From positions 1-24,840 of the forward strand of contig CATPBN010000102.1 in assembly GCA_955652635.1 (NCBI GenBank): a DNA stretch of 24,840 nucleotides. The letters run 5' to 3'. The DNA is from an uncultured Gemmatimonadaceae bacterium (lineage in GTDB: Bacteria; Gemmatimonadota; Gemmatimonadetes; Gemmatimonadales; Gemmatimonadaceae). Made by a program: the position numbers and the translations under genes. Of this stretch, positions 13,973-22,017 are shown in pieces; position 1 is the stretch's first letter; each line of letters starts with the position of its first letter. Below the pieces are notes generated by a model that searched no databases, had not been told where the DNA came from, and saw nothing but the letters and a program-made list of their open reading frames with translations.

Positions 13973-15079
13973 CTACCCAATGCGCTCGCCGCTGACTGCA
14001 TCGAAGAAGTGCGCCTTCTCCAGATCAAACCCCAGGAAGATCTTGGATCCGATAGGCGGAAGAGACTGAGGCGACACTCGCGCCGTGACGTCGTGCTTTC
14101 CGGCGCTGGCGTAGATGAAAGTCTCGTTGCCGAGCGATTCGACCAGATCGAGTCGCGCCGATGCGGTGGCGGCGGCAGCGCGTGGACCGGCCACGATGGT
14201 CACGTCCTCCGGCCGGATACCCATCGTGATCGCCTTCCCCCTCGCTCCGGACAGCCGCGACGCGACCCGCTGCGGGAGATTGATCTCCCAGTCCCCGCCC
14301 TCGGCGACGAATCTCGACGGCCCTCCACCCTCCACGGTTCCGTTCGCGAAATTCATCGCCGGGTTCCCGATGAAGCCCGCGACGAATCTGTTTTTTGGCT
14401 TCTCGTAGAGATTGAGCGGCGTGTCGATCTGCATCACGTGACCCTTGTTCATCACCACGATTCTGTCGCCAAGAGTCATCGCCTCCACCTGATCGTGCGT
14501 GACGTAGATCATCGTCACCTTCAGCTCCTGGTGCAGCCGGGCGATCTCTCTCCGCATCGAGACCCGCATTTGCGCATCGAGATTGGACAGCGGCTCGTCG
14601 AACAGGAATACCTGCGGCTGCCGGACGATCGCGCGGCCGAGTGCGACGCGCTGGCGCTGGCCCCCAGATAATTGGCGCGGCTTGCGGTCGAGGTAATCCT
14701 CAAGCCCAAGAGTAGCGGCAGCTGCCTTGACGCGATCGTTGATGTCGGCGGCTGACATGTTCCTGAGCTTGAGCGCGAAGCCCAGGTTTTCCCTTACGGT
14801 CATGTGTGGGTACAGCGCGTAATTCTGGAAGACCATGGCGATGTCGCGCGCCTTGGGCGGCACGTCGTTCACGACGCGGTCGCCAATCTTGACCGTGCCG
14901 GCGCTGATCGACTCCAGACCGGCGATCATTCGCAGCGTCGTGCTCTTGCCGCACCCTGACGGCCCGACCAGCACGACGAATTCTCCGTCCTTTACGCCGA
15001 GGCTGACTTCGTGGACCGCTACCTGCTCTACTCCTTCATGGTAAATTTTACGAACACCACTGAGCGTTACGCTCGCCAT
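13973..15079 (-). CDS. ugpC: Sugar ABC transporter ATP-binding protein, MsmX/UgpC type
   Basis: This 368-residue ATPase couples ATP hydrolysis to oligosaccharide import through MalF/MalG-type permeases. Walker A is GPSGCGKST (39-47), Q-loop Gln85 (MVFQNYALYPHM), signature LSGGQ (137-141), Walker B LFDEP with Glu162, D-loop SNLDA, switch His195 (VTHDQVEA). Residues 235-368 form the TOBE/MOP-type regulatory domain (GIRPEDV). Length and motifs fit MsmX/UgpC/MalK; the symbol is by family, not a claim about glycerol phosphate. GGGAG precedes the ATG. It stands apart from the permease genes at 20157-21986 but in the same locus, and MsmX-type ATPases are known to serve permeases encoded elsewhere. 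It is divergent from the beta-glucosidase with only 24 bases between starts. Confidence 0.93.
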   Translation of the reverse strand: MASVTLSGVRKIYHEGVEQVAVHEVSLGVKDGEFVVLVGPSGCGKSTTLRMIAGLESISAGTVKIGDRVVNDVPPKARDIAMVFQNYALYPHMTVRENLGFALKLRNMSAADINDRVKAAAATLGLEDYLDRKPRQLSGGQRQRVALGRAIVRQPQVFLFDEPLSNLDAQMRVSMRREIARLHQELKVTMIYVTHDQVEAMTLGDRIVVMNKGHVMQIDTPLNLYEKPKNRFVAGFIGNPAMNFANGTVEGGGPSRFVAEGGDWEINLPQRVASRLSGARGKAITMGIRPEDVTIVAGPRAAAATASARLDLVESLGNETFIYASAGKHDVTARVSPQSLPPIGSKIFLGFDLEKAHFFDAVSGERIG

Positions 15080-15103
15080 TGTTCGGCTCCCTTTGTTACA
15101 ACC
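15080..15103. promoter_or_regulatory. Very short divergent gap between the transport ATPase and beta-glucosidase genes
   Basis: Only 24 bases separate the two start codons. A ribosome-binding site for the ATPase (AGGGAG on the minus strand) is here, but there is no room for two separate promoters, so at least one must lie inside the opposite coding region. The beta-glucosidase has no Shine-Dalgarno sequence in this gap. Confidence 0.5.
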
Positions 15104-16465
15104 ATGACCGTCTCATACGCGTTCCCTGATGATTTCCTCTGGGGAGCAGCAACTTCCGCTTACCAAATCGAAGGATCTCCCACCGCCGACGGCGCCGGAC
15201 GCAGCATCTGGCACCGATTCTCCCACACTCCCGACAACACGTGGCTGAATGAGACGGGCGATGTGGCCTGCGACCACTACCGGCGCTACAAGGACGATGT
15301 CGCGATCATGTCGGAGCTCGGTCTCAATGCGTACCGCTTCAGCATCGCGTGGGGTCGCATCTACCCGGAAGGAACCGGGCGGATCAATAAAAAAGGAATC
15401 GATTTCTACTCGAGGCTCGTCGACGAGCTTCTGAAAAAAGGGATCAAGCCCAGCGCTACGCTCTACCACTGGGATCTGCCCGAAGCGCTCGACGACCGCG
15501 GCGGCTGGCTCAATCGCGACATCGCCGATTGGTTCTGCGATTACGCCGCGACGATGTTCGACGCGTTGGGCGACCGCGTCAACATGTGGGCGACCGTCAA
15601 CGAGCCGTGGGTCGTTACCGATGGCGGATATCTCTCCGGCGTGCTCGCTCCCGGACACGCCAGTCTTTTCGAGGCGCCGATCGCGACGCACAATCTTCTG
15701 CGCGCCCACGGGAGTGCGGTCGAGAGATTCCGCGCCAGCAACGCGGCGAAGAAAGGAAAGATCGGCATCGTCGTCAATCTGGAGCCCAAGTATCCAGCGT
15801 CTCAGTCTGCGGAGGATCTGGATGCCGTGCGACGCGCCGACGCGTACATGAATCGGCAGTACCTCGATCCCGTATTTACGGGAAAGTACCCTGCCGAGCT
15901 GCGGGAGATTTTCGGCGAGGCGTGGCCGGAGTGGTCGGATGAAGACATGCGCTTGATCAAGCAGCCGATCGACTTCCTGGGCGTCAACTACTACACGCGC
16001 AAAATCGAGCGGTACGACGCGGAGAGACTCCCGCTGAGGCTGAAGGCAGTGCCGCAGCCCGACAGCATCACGACGGAGACGCGCTGGGAAGTCTATCCGG
16101 AGGCGCTCACCAGGATTCTGTTGTGGGTCAAGGAGCGCTACGGCAAGCTGCCGGTGTACATCACCGAGAATGGTGCCGCGTTCTACGACGCCCCGCACCC
16201 GATCGACGGCAAGATCGAGGATCCTCTTCGCGTCGAGTACTACCGGCAACACCTCCGCGCGGCGCACGAAGCGATGAAGCAGGGCGTTGATCTGCGCGGA
16301 TATTTTGCGTGGTCGTTGCTCGACAACTACGAGTGGTCGCACGGTTACTCGAAGCGGTTCGGTCTCGTGCACGTGGACTACTCGACTCAGCAACGTACGA
16401 TCAAATCGTCCGGTCGATACTACGCATCGGTCATCGAAACGAACGGCGGAGTTCTTTCTCGATAG
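15104..16465 (+). CDS. GH1 beta-glucosidase
   Basis: This 453-residue cytoplasmic glycoside hydrolase of family 1 hydrolyses terminal beta-linked glucose from cellobiose- or sophorose-like oligosaccharides. The start at ATG 15104 puts the family opening FPDDFLWGAATSAYQIEG at residues 7-24; the frame stays open further upstream, but that part would overlap the ATPase gene. The acid/base is Glu167 in TVNEPW and the nucleophile is Glu355 in ITENG. GH1 substrate-site segments are present: NAYRFSIAWGRI (75-86), LYHWDLPEAL (120-129), YFAWSLLDNYEW near the C-terminus. No signal peptide, normal length. Its place beside sugar-transport genes suggests it acts on imported oligosaccharides. There is no visible Shine-Dalgarno sequence. 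Confidence 0.95.
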   Translation: MTVSYAFPDDFLWGAATSAYQIEGSPTADGAGRSIWHRFSHTPDNTWLNETGDVACDHYRRYKDDVAIMSELGLNAYRFSIAWGRIYPEGTGRINKKGIDFYSRLVDELLKKGIKPSATLYHWDLPEALDDRGGWLNRDIADWFCDYAATMFDALGDRVNMWATVNEPWVVTDGGYLSGVLAPGHASLFEAPIATHNLLRAHGSAVERFRASNAAKKGKIGIVVNLEPKYPASQSAEDLDAVRRADAYMNRQYLDPVFTGKYPAELREIFGEAWPEWSDEDMRLIKQPIDFLGVNYYTRKIERYDAERLPLRLKAVPQPDSITTETRWEVYPEALTRILLWVKERYGKLPVYITENGAAFYDAPHPIDGKIEDPLRVEYYRQHLRAAHEAMKQGVDLRGYFAWSLLDNYEWSHGYSKRFGLVHVDYSTQQRTIKSSGRYYASVIETNGGVLSR

Positions 16466-16469
16466 AGAA

Positions 16470-16759
16470 CAGCCGCTCGGGCTGGTTACCGAGACGGAAG
16501 TTTCATCCGGATTGGGCGGATTGAACGGATTAAACGAATCGCTCCAATGAGCGTGATAGCTCCTCTTGGATGGACGTGAGGTTTTTGTTTGTCTCGAAGT
16601 AGAGCTCCGGTCCGCGACGGTAGCATCCCGAGCGGCAGTTCGCAAACAATCCCGGCCCGGTGCGCGGGACTCCAACGCCAAGCGGAACGATCCGCGTAAT
16701 CCCGCAGATCCGCCTAATCCGGATGAAACTTCGAACTCGGTAGCCTGCCCGAGCGGCCG
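16470..16759. repeat. Palindromic intergenic repeat, copy B
   Basis: This element fills most of the 320-base gap between the convergent beta-glucosidase and large glycosidase genes. Two 63-base arms, 16470-16532 and 16697-16759, are inverted copies matching at about 50 positions; the best block is AATCCGGATGAAACTTC on the right arm. CCCGAGCGGC occurs at 16627-16636 and 16748-16757 and inverted at 16472-16481. The interior carries TTTTTGTTTG at about 16571-16581 facing CGCAAACAATCCCGG (about 16642-16656). Arms and core are related to copy A in the same order, so the two form a family. I cannot assign it to a named element. Confidence 0.78.
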
Positions 16760-16785
16760 TTTCCGCAGTTCCAGCGTTGTCCGGC

Positions 16786-19700
16786 TCACCTCGGATACCG
16801 GATAGTCACAACTGACGGCACTTTGCGCACCCTGATCTCTGCTCCCTTTACTGGCGCCAGAACTCCGTCGACCGACGCAGAGAGAATCGGCTGGGACAGC
16901 GGAGACCACACGACGATCCCACCCGGTGGTAGCTTGATTCCCGTGCGGAGATTCAGAATGACTGTGTTCCCTGACGCGCGCATGTCATAGGTGAGCGGCC
17001 CGTACGCCGTGCTCAGATTGGATACGCGCACACCCGGATCCTGCTTCACCCAGTCGTCCTTGACGCCGGCGCCGATCACGAGCGAGCTGTCGCTCTCGCG
17101 CTCGAACGCCAGCATGTCGAGAAAACTGCGGATGTAATCGCTGCCCACCCATGTGTGCGGCATGTCTCCAATGAATTTCGGCGTTTTTGGATCCCGATAG
17201 ACAACTTCCGCCCATTGGTGCCACTCACTCGGGCGTTGTCCTGTGAAAAAGAAATCGAGCAGCTCATGCGCCTTATCGCGCTGGCCCAGCTGCACCATCG
17301 TGCCGACGGTGCGCAGCTCGTACGGTGTGTACGCGTCCCATGGTTTGACACCATTTGCCCTCAGACGCGCTTCCTGGAAATACTTCTCGAACGTGCGCAT
17401 CAAGAGCGGCCCCGGCAACCTGCCCGCTTCGCCGACCGGCGACACCGCGATCGTCGTCGAGGTCGCGTCGAAATCGGCCAGCTCCACCGAGCCGGGGATG
17501 TAGTCGATCTTGCGCGTGATCACGACCTGCCGGATGGACTCGAAGAGATTCGACCGGAAGCTGCTGCGCATCTGGGCGAAATCCGCTGCCTCGGGCTTGT
17601 CGAGTTCCTTGGCTATGAACGCCCCGTCCTTGAATCCGCGCAGCGCGAAGAAATCATCCCAATAGGAATGCATCGGTTTCGCGCTGTACCCTTCGTGCGA
17701 TATGGACTGCGGCAACAATCCGTAGAACGGTTTGTTAGCCCCTATGGTGTACTGTGCCGTCATCCTTTCGTGGCGCAGAGAGTCCATGTACGCCACTGCC
17801 TTGGCGACGTGCGGCCACATTTTCTCCAACTCCGCCTTGTCGCCCGTGTGGCGATAGTACTCGGCCACCAGATAAATGAATTCGCCGTGGCTGTCGTTTT
17901 CCGGAGTCGGCGTCGCTCCATGTTCATCGACGCAGCAGGGAATCTTGCCGTTGTCGTATTGATACGGCGCGTACCAGTCGATGAACTCCTTCACTTCCTT
18001 GTCGTGGCCGAGCCTTAGAAGCGCGGTCGACGTGAGCGCGCCATCACGGATCCATGAACGAGAATAGCTGCGCGAGCCAGGTTGGATCGCGGGGCCATCC
18101 CGATTGATCAGGATGTCCGCGAGCTGCGCTTGCATTGTCTCTGTATATCGCGATGCAGAAGCGGGCAGTGAAATAGTGACTCGACGTAGCTTCTCACGCC
18201 AATCGGCTTGAGTCTTTTCGAGCCGCTCCGCTACCAGGCGCTCACCCTGGCCGGGAAGGAGCGCTGTCACCGGCTTCAGATCCCCACCGTGAAGCGGCAC
18301 CGCGATGTCGATAGGACTGGATGTCGCGTGTGGACCGAGCTCGATCTCGTACGAGAAGGCCGCCGACGCGTGGCCTGTGGGATCCGTGACTGAGACGGGA
18401 CTGGGGAGTTTTCCGGCACGGAGCCAGTCGACAATATTCCCCTCGCCAAAAGTCACCGCTCCAAACCCACTCGGCGAGTTGAGCGACCGGACGAACTTGT
18501 TGCCGGTGACGCGCGCCGAAGAGCCCTGCAGCGAGATCGTGTCCACGCGCGCGACGCCGCCCGGAAGATTCAGGAACTGCCAGGGCGGATTTACTTGAAA
18601 CGGTCTGAGCGCAAGAAACAACGTCAGCTTTTTGAATCTTCTGGAGTTGTTGGTGATGCGGTAACGGGCATAAAGCACCGACGAATCGGACGGACCGCCG
18701 GCAAATGCATTGATGGTGAGATCCAGATCCTTGGTGCTCCAGATCACTTGCGGCAGCGGGAGCGCTTCCCGATTCGGTGTCACGGAGGTCTTCGCATCGT
18801 TCCAGGTGACCAGCGTGCCGTCGGTGAACAGGAATGGCTCGATCGAGAACTGTCCGCGCCCGACCTCTATCATTCCCTCTTCGTTGATCAGGGCCTCGGC
18901 GCTGTCGCGATCGACGCCGACCACCGTCCAGTACGATTGCTCGCTCAGGAAAGGCCTCGGATAGCTACCCCTCGGCGCCTCCTTGGCAATCGTCATGAAG
19001 AAATCGTTCTCGCTCGCAGCCCAGTCGAGCGGTCTGATGCTGATGTCGCGAATACCGTAGCCGCTCTTGCTCTCCGGCGAAATGAGTACGAGACGCAGAT
19101 AACGCTCATCGCTCTCCGGCATGTACAGGTAATCGCGGAAGAGCGGGGATAGTGCTGTCACCGTCTTGCTCGACGATGCCGCCACCTGTGTGAGTGGTGA
19201 GATGGAATTCCTGTAAACTGTATACAAGGTTCGCCAGCTCTGCTTGTCCTGGGAGCCCTGCACCTCGTAAGAATTCGCGCGTCGCCCCGGCTCCCAACTG
19301 ATCACCAGCCCGCCAAATTCGCGGCGCTTGGTGAAATCGATGTCGATCGTCTCCGCGCCAGGCGGTACTTGTCCGGCCGGCGCCGAAGCTGTTCCACCCG
19401 CCGGAGGAAGCGCTCGCAGCGGCGCGCTGCGCCAGCCACTAGTCGCATCCGCGTCGATTGCGCGCCAGACGTCGTATCCCTGCGCCTGGGATGAGGCGGT
19501 GATAATCGGAGCGGGATAAAAGCGCGTGTCAGGTTCGAGCGGCGTAAGCGCGAGATCGTCGAGCCAGATGCTTCCCTTCCCGCCGGAGCCCGCCGTGATA
19601 GCGATCTCGATGGCCGAGAAACTCTTCAGCGTCTTGTCGTTCGTGGGGCCCCACGCAAAAGAGATCTGCCTCTTCTTGCGCGTGACGGTCTGCCAGTCTT

Positions 19701-20160
19701 TCGGAAACTGAAAGTTCGGATTGTTCGACCACCACACGTTCTCACCGGTCGAGTCTATGAGCTTGAACTCCAGCGTGTTGGTCGGTGCGTCGCCCTTGAT
19801 GGCGAACGAGAACTCGTAGTTGGGCGGCAGCGTGAAGGTGAGCGGACGATGGATTACCGCGTACCCGCCGTGCCCGTGGAAATCGAAATCCACCCGCATC
19901 GCCCGGCCGTGCACACCGTTCAAATCGGCATGGACCGATATCTCGACACCATCGGCGGGCGTGGCAGTCCACTGACTGACCGAGTCAAATGAATCCAATA
20001 CTATAGTAGTAGTGGCCGCGGCCGCCGGAGCTATTGCAACTGTGGGAACCGGGGTAGGTGTGGGCGGGTTCGATGGCGGAGACGTCGGCGCAGGCGTTTG
20101 AGCTTGTGCGCGCAACGTGAGGATTGCGCTGACAATCAACAGCGTCGAACCACGAATCAT
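16786..20160 (-). CDS. Exported multidomain glycoside hydrolase-like protein (CBM-like, F5/8 type C, alpha/alpha barrel)
   Basis: This codes for 1124 residues from ATG 20160, whose ATGA overlaps the stop of the permease gene; a longer frame from 20355 would lie inside that gene. Regions in order: signal peptide (1-20, ending RAQA); Pro/Thr-rich linker (21-50); a jelly-roll carbohydrate-binding-like domain (about 53-208, from IVLDSFDSVSQW to SIWLDDLALTP); a discoidin/F5-8 type C domain (about 216-378, with VWRAIDADATSGWRSAP); then a beta-sandwich and an (alpha/alpha)-type catalytic region (about 385-1124). The latter has SRSWIRDGALTS (Asp706) and NDSHGEFIY (Glu760), acidic residues placed as in GH15/GH63/GH94-like barrels; the catalytic pair is not certain. 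It acts outside the cytoplasm and, being the last gene of the sugar-import operon, probably feeds oligosaccharides to it. The exact GH family is not identified. Confidence 0.85.
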   Translation of the reverse strand: MIRGSTLLIVSAILTLRAQAQTPAPTSPPSNPPTPTPVPTVAIAPAAAATTTIVLDSFDSVSQWTATPADGVEISVHADLNGVHGRAMRVDFDFHGHGGYAVIHRPLTFTLPPNYEFSFAIKGDAPTNTLEFKLIDSTGENVWWSNNPNFQFPKDWQTVTRKKRQISFAWGPTNDKTLKSFSAIEIAITAGSGGKGSIWLDDLALTPLEPDTRFYPAPIITASSQAQGYDVWRAIDADATSGWRSAPLRALPPAGGTASAPAGQVPPGAETIDIDFTKRREFGGLVISWEPGRRANSYEVQGSQDKQSWRTLYTVYRNSISPLTQVAASSSKTVTALSPLFRDYLYMPESDERYLRLVLISPESKSGYGIRDISIRPLDWAASENDFFMTIAKEAPRGSYPRPFLSEQSYWTVVGVDRDSAEALINEEGMIEVGRGQFSIEPFLFTDGTLVTWNDAKTSVTPNREALPLPQVIWSTKDLDLTINAFAGGPSDSSVLYARYRITNNSRRFKKLTLFLALRPFQVNPPWQFLNLPGGVARVDTISLQGSSARVTGNKFVRSLNSPSGFGAVTFGEGNIVDWLRAGKLPSPVSVTDPTGHASAAFSYEIELGPHATSSPIDIAVPLHGGDLKPVTALLPGQGERLVAERLEKTQADWREKLRRVTISLPASASRYTETMQAQLADILINRDGPAIQPGSRSYSRSWIRDGALTSTALLRLGHDKEVKEFIDWYAPYQYDNGKIPCCVDEHGATPTPENDSHGEFIYLVAEYYRHTGDKAELEKMWPHVAKAVAYMDSLRHERMTAQYTIGANKPFYGLLPQSISHEGYSAKPMHSYWDDFFALRGFKDGAFIAKELDKPEAADFAQMRSSFRSNLFESIRQVVITRKIDYIPGSVELADFDATSTTIAVSPVGEAGRLPGPLLMRTFEKYFQEARLRANGVKPWDAYTPYELRTVGTMVQLGQRDKAHELLDFFFTGQRPSEWHQWAEVVYRDPKTPKFIGDMPHTWVGSDYIRSFLDMLAFERESDSSLVIGAGVKDDWVKQDPGVRVSNLSTAYGPLTYDMRASGNTVILNLRTGIKLPPGGIVVWSPLSQPILSASVDGVLAPVKGAEIRVRKVPSVVTIRYPR

Positions 20161-21086
20161 CCTTTGACGCTCCCGGCCATTACGCCCTGGATGTAGTAAC
20201 GCTGGAGAAAAAGAAAGACGGCGAGCACAGGTATCACAGTTAGCACGGAGCCAGCCATCATGAGCTCCGTGTCCATTACGTGCTCCCCAGACAGATTCGC
20301 TAACGCAACCGGCAGCGTGTAATGCGCCTCGTCGCTGAGCACAATCAACGGCCACATGAAGTCATTCCACGTCGCCAGGAAAGTCCAGATCGCGAGCGTC
20401 GCCAGAATAGGTAGAATCCCCGGTACAACCACCGACCAGTAAATCCTGAGCTCGGACGCCCCATCGATGCGAGCCGCGTCAAGCATGTCGTCGGGAATCG
20501 ACAACGCGTACTGCCGGATGAGAAATATCCCGAAGATGCTCGCCATCCCCGGGATGATCACGCCCCAATAAGTGTTGATGAGATGCAGATTCTTCATCAG
20601 CAGAAAGAGCGGCAGCATCGCCACCTGCACTGGCAGCACCAGACCGAGCGACAGGATGCGAAACGCCCGATCGCGCCCGCGGAATCTGAGCTTGGCGAAT
20701 GCGTATCCCGCCATAGAGTTAATGACCAGCGACAAACCGGTCACCGTGAACGCGATCAAAGCACTATTGAACAAGTACCGACCGAGATTCAAGCGTGTGA
20801 ACAGCTCGCGGTAATGCGAAAAGGTTATTCGACTCGGTAGAAAGTGCGGCGGATACGTGCTCGCTTCCCCGGTCGGCATGAACGACGCGGACAGCATCCA
20901 CATCATCGGCAGCAGAGCGATAAGTGCCCCAATGATCAAGAGCGCATAAACGACTACCTGCGAGATGCGCCGGCGTGTTAACGCCGAGTCAACACGCCCT
21001 CGGCCCCCAGCCGGCCCGCCGAGAGCCCCCGGCCGGTAGTGTTCAGTTGCGGTTCCCCCGACGAACCTCGGATTAGTGCGCGACAC
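20157..21086 (-). CDS. Sugar ABC transporter permease, MalG type
   Basis: This 309-residue inner-membrane permease has six membrane segments, the first at about 43-65. The MalG-type EAA loop is DAARIDGASELRIYWSVVVP (203-222), which contacts the ATPase. The first 40 residues are a Gly/Arg-rich cytoplasmic extension longer than usual. The start is GTG 21086-21084, abutting the TAG of the MalF-type gene with no gap. The stop overlaps the start of the large glycosidase as ATGA. Genes for the two permeases, the binding protein and the glycosidase thus form one operon. The ATPase partner is probably the MsmX-type protein encoded at 13973-15079, because the operon has none of its own. Confidence 0.94.
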   Translation of the reverse strand: MSRTNPRFVGGTATEHYRPGALGGPAGGRGRVDSALTRRRISQVVVYALLIIGALIALLPMMWMLSASFMPTGEASTYPPHFLPSRITFSHYRELFTRLNLGRYLFNSALIAFTVTGLSLVINSMAGYAFAKLRFRGRDRAFRILSLGLVLPVQVAMLPLFLLMKNLHLINTYWGVIIPGMASIFGIFLIRQYALSIPDDMLDAARIDGASELRIYWSVVVPGILPILATLAIWTFLATWNDFMWPLIVLSDEAHYTLPVALANLSGEHVMDTELMMAGSVLTVIPVLAVFLFLQRYYIQGVMAGSVKG

Positions 21087-21986
21087 CTATGTCCTATCCT
21101 TCTGCAGCCGGAACTGAATGAGCGTCGCAATCAGAATCACGACAAACAGCACGAAGGCAATCGAAGCGGCGTACCCCATCCGCCACCACCGGAACCCTTC
21201 CTCGTACATCATCAGCACCACGCTGGTGGTAGCGCGGAGCGGCCCGCCCTGCGTCATCACGTAGGGCTCGGAGAAGAGCTGGAAGTAGCCGATCATCGTG
21301 ATGACGCCGACGAAGAGGAGCGTCGGACCGAGCAGCGGCAGCGTGACATTGAAGAAACGGCGCATCGGACCCGCGCCATCGATCTCGGCGGCGTCGTAGA
21401 GATCCTGCGGAATCGCCTGCAGCCCGGCGATGAAGATCAACATGTTGTAGCCGAAGTTCTTCCAGACCGACATGAGGATGATCGCCGGCATCGCCCAGCG
21501 CGGGTTGCCGAGCCAGTCTATCGGTCCGATGCCAAAATGACCTAGCGTGTAGTTCAAAAGCCCGTAACGGGTGTGGTAGAGGTAGCGCCACACGATCGCG
21601 ACGGCGACGAGGGTCGTGACGAACGGAGTGAAGTAGATCGTCCGGAAGAAGCTCTTGAAGCGAACGAGCTTGGCGTTAAGAAGGAGTGCTGTCGCAAGTG
21701 AAACCGCGATGGTGAGCGGGCCGCCGACGATTGCGAAGTAGAACGTATTCTTGAGTGCCGTCCAGAATTCCGGGGTGTGAAGGAGTTTGACGTAATTCGC
21801 GAGTCCGACGAAGCGTGTCGTCGGAGGATTCGCGATTGCGTAGATGTCGAAGTCGGTGACGCTCAGTACCAGCGACGCCAAGACCGGCAGGAAGAAAAAG
21901 ATGAAGATGAGAACGAGTGCCGGCGCGAGGAACAACCACGCCGCCTTGCCGACGTCTGAAGGCATTCCGGTCCGCGTCGCACTCAC
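21087..21986 (-). CDS. Sugar ABC transporter permease, MalF type
   Basis: This 299-residue inner-membrane permease has six membrane segments, the first at about 15-40 (AAWLFLAPALVLIFIFFFLP). The EAA loop is DLYDAAEIDGAGPMRRFFNV (about 196-215), followed by TLPLLGP. The large periplasmic loop of E. coli MalF is absent, as in most oligosaccharide and glycoside permeases. The start is drawn at GTG 21986; an ATG at 21965 (residue 8) is also possible, and neither has a convincing Shine-Dalgarno sequence. It lies 31 bases after the binding-protein gene and directly abuts the MalG-type gene. Confidence 0.94.
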   Translation of the reverse strand: MSATRTGMPSDVGKAAWLFLAPALVLIFIFFFLPVLASLVLSVTDFDIYAIANPPTTRFVGLANYVKLLHTPEFWTALKNTFYFAIVGGPLTIAVSLATALLLNAKLVRFKSFFRTIYFTPFVTTLVAVAIVWRYLYHTRYGLLNYTLGHFGIGPIDWLGNPRWAMPAIILMSVWKNFGYNMLIFIAGLQAIPQDLYDAAEIDGAGPMRRFFNVTLPLLGPTLLFVGVITMIGYFQLFSEPYVMTQGGPLRATTSVVLMMYEEGFRWWRMGYAASIAFVLFVVILIATLIQFRLQKDRT

Positions 21987-22017
21987 GTTGTTGGCGCCTC
22001 AGAAGGAATCGTGGTGC

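Noticed and set aside
15113..16909. Minus-strand frame of 598 codons opposite the beta-glucosidase and repeat B
   Set aside because: The plus strand carries a complete GH1 enzyme with both catalytic Glu. The antisense product is Arg/Val-rich and low in structure, and it ends with translated repeat sequence.
20161..20355. Longer N-terminus for the large glycosidase starting at 20355
   Set aside because: It would read through the permease gene in another frame and bury the signal peptide. The ATG at 20160 gives a proper signal peptide and an ATGA overlap.
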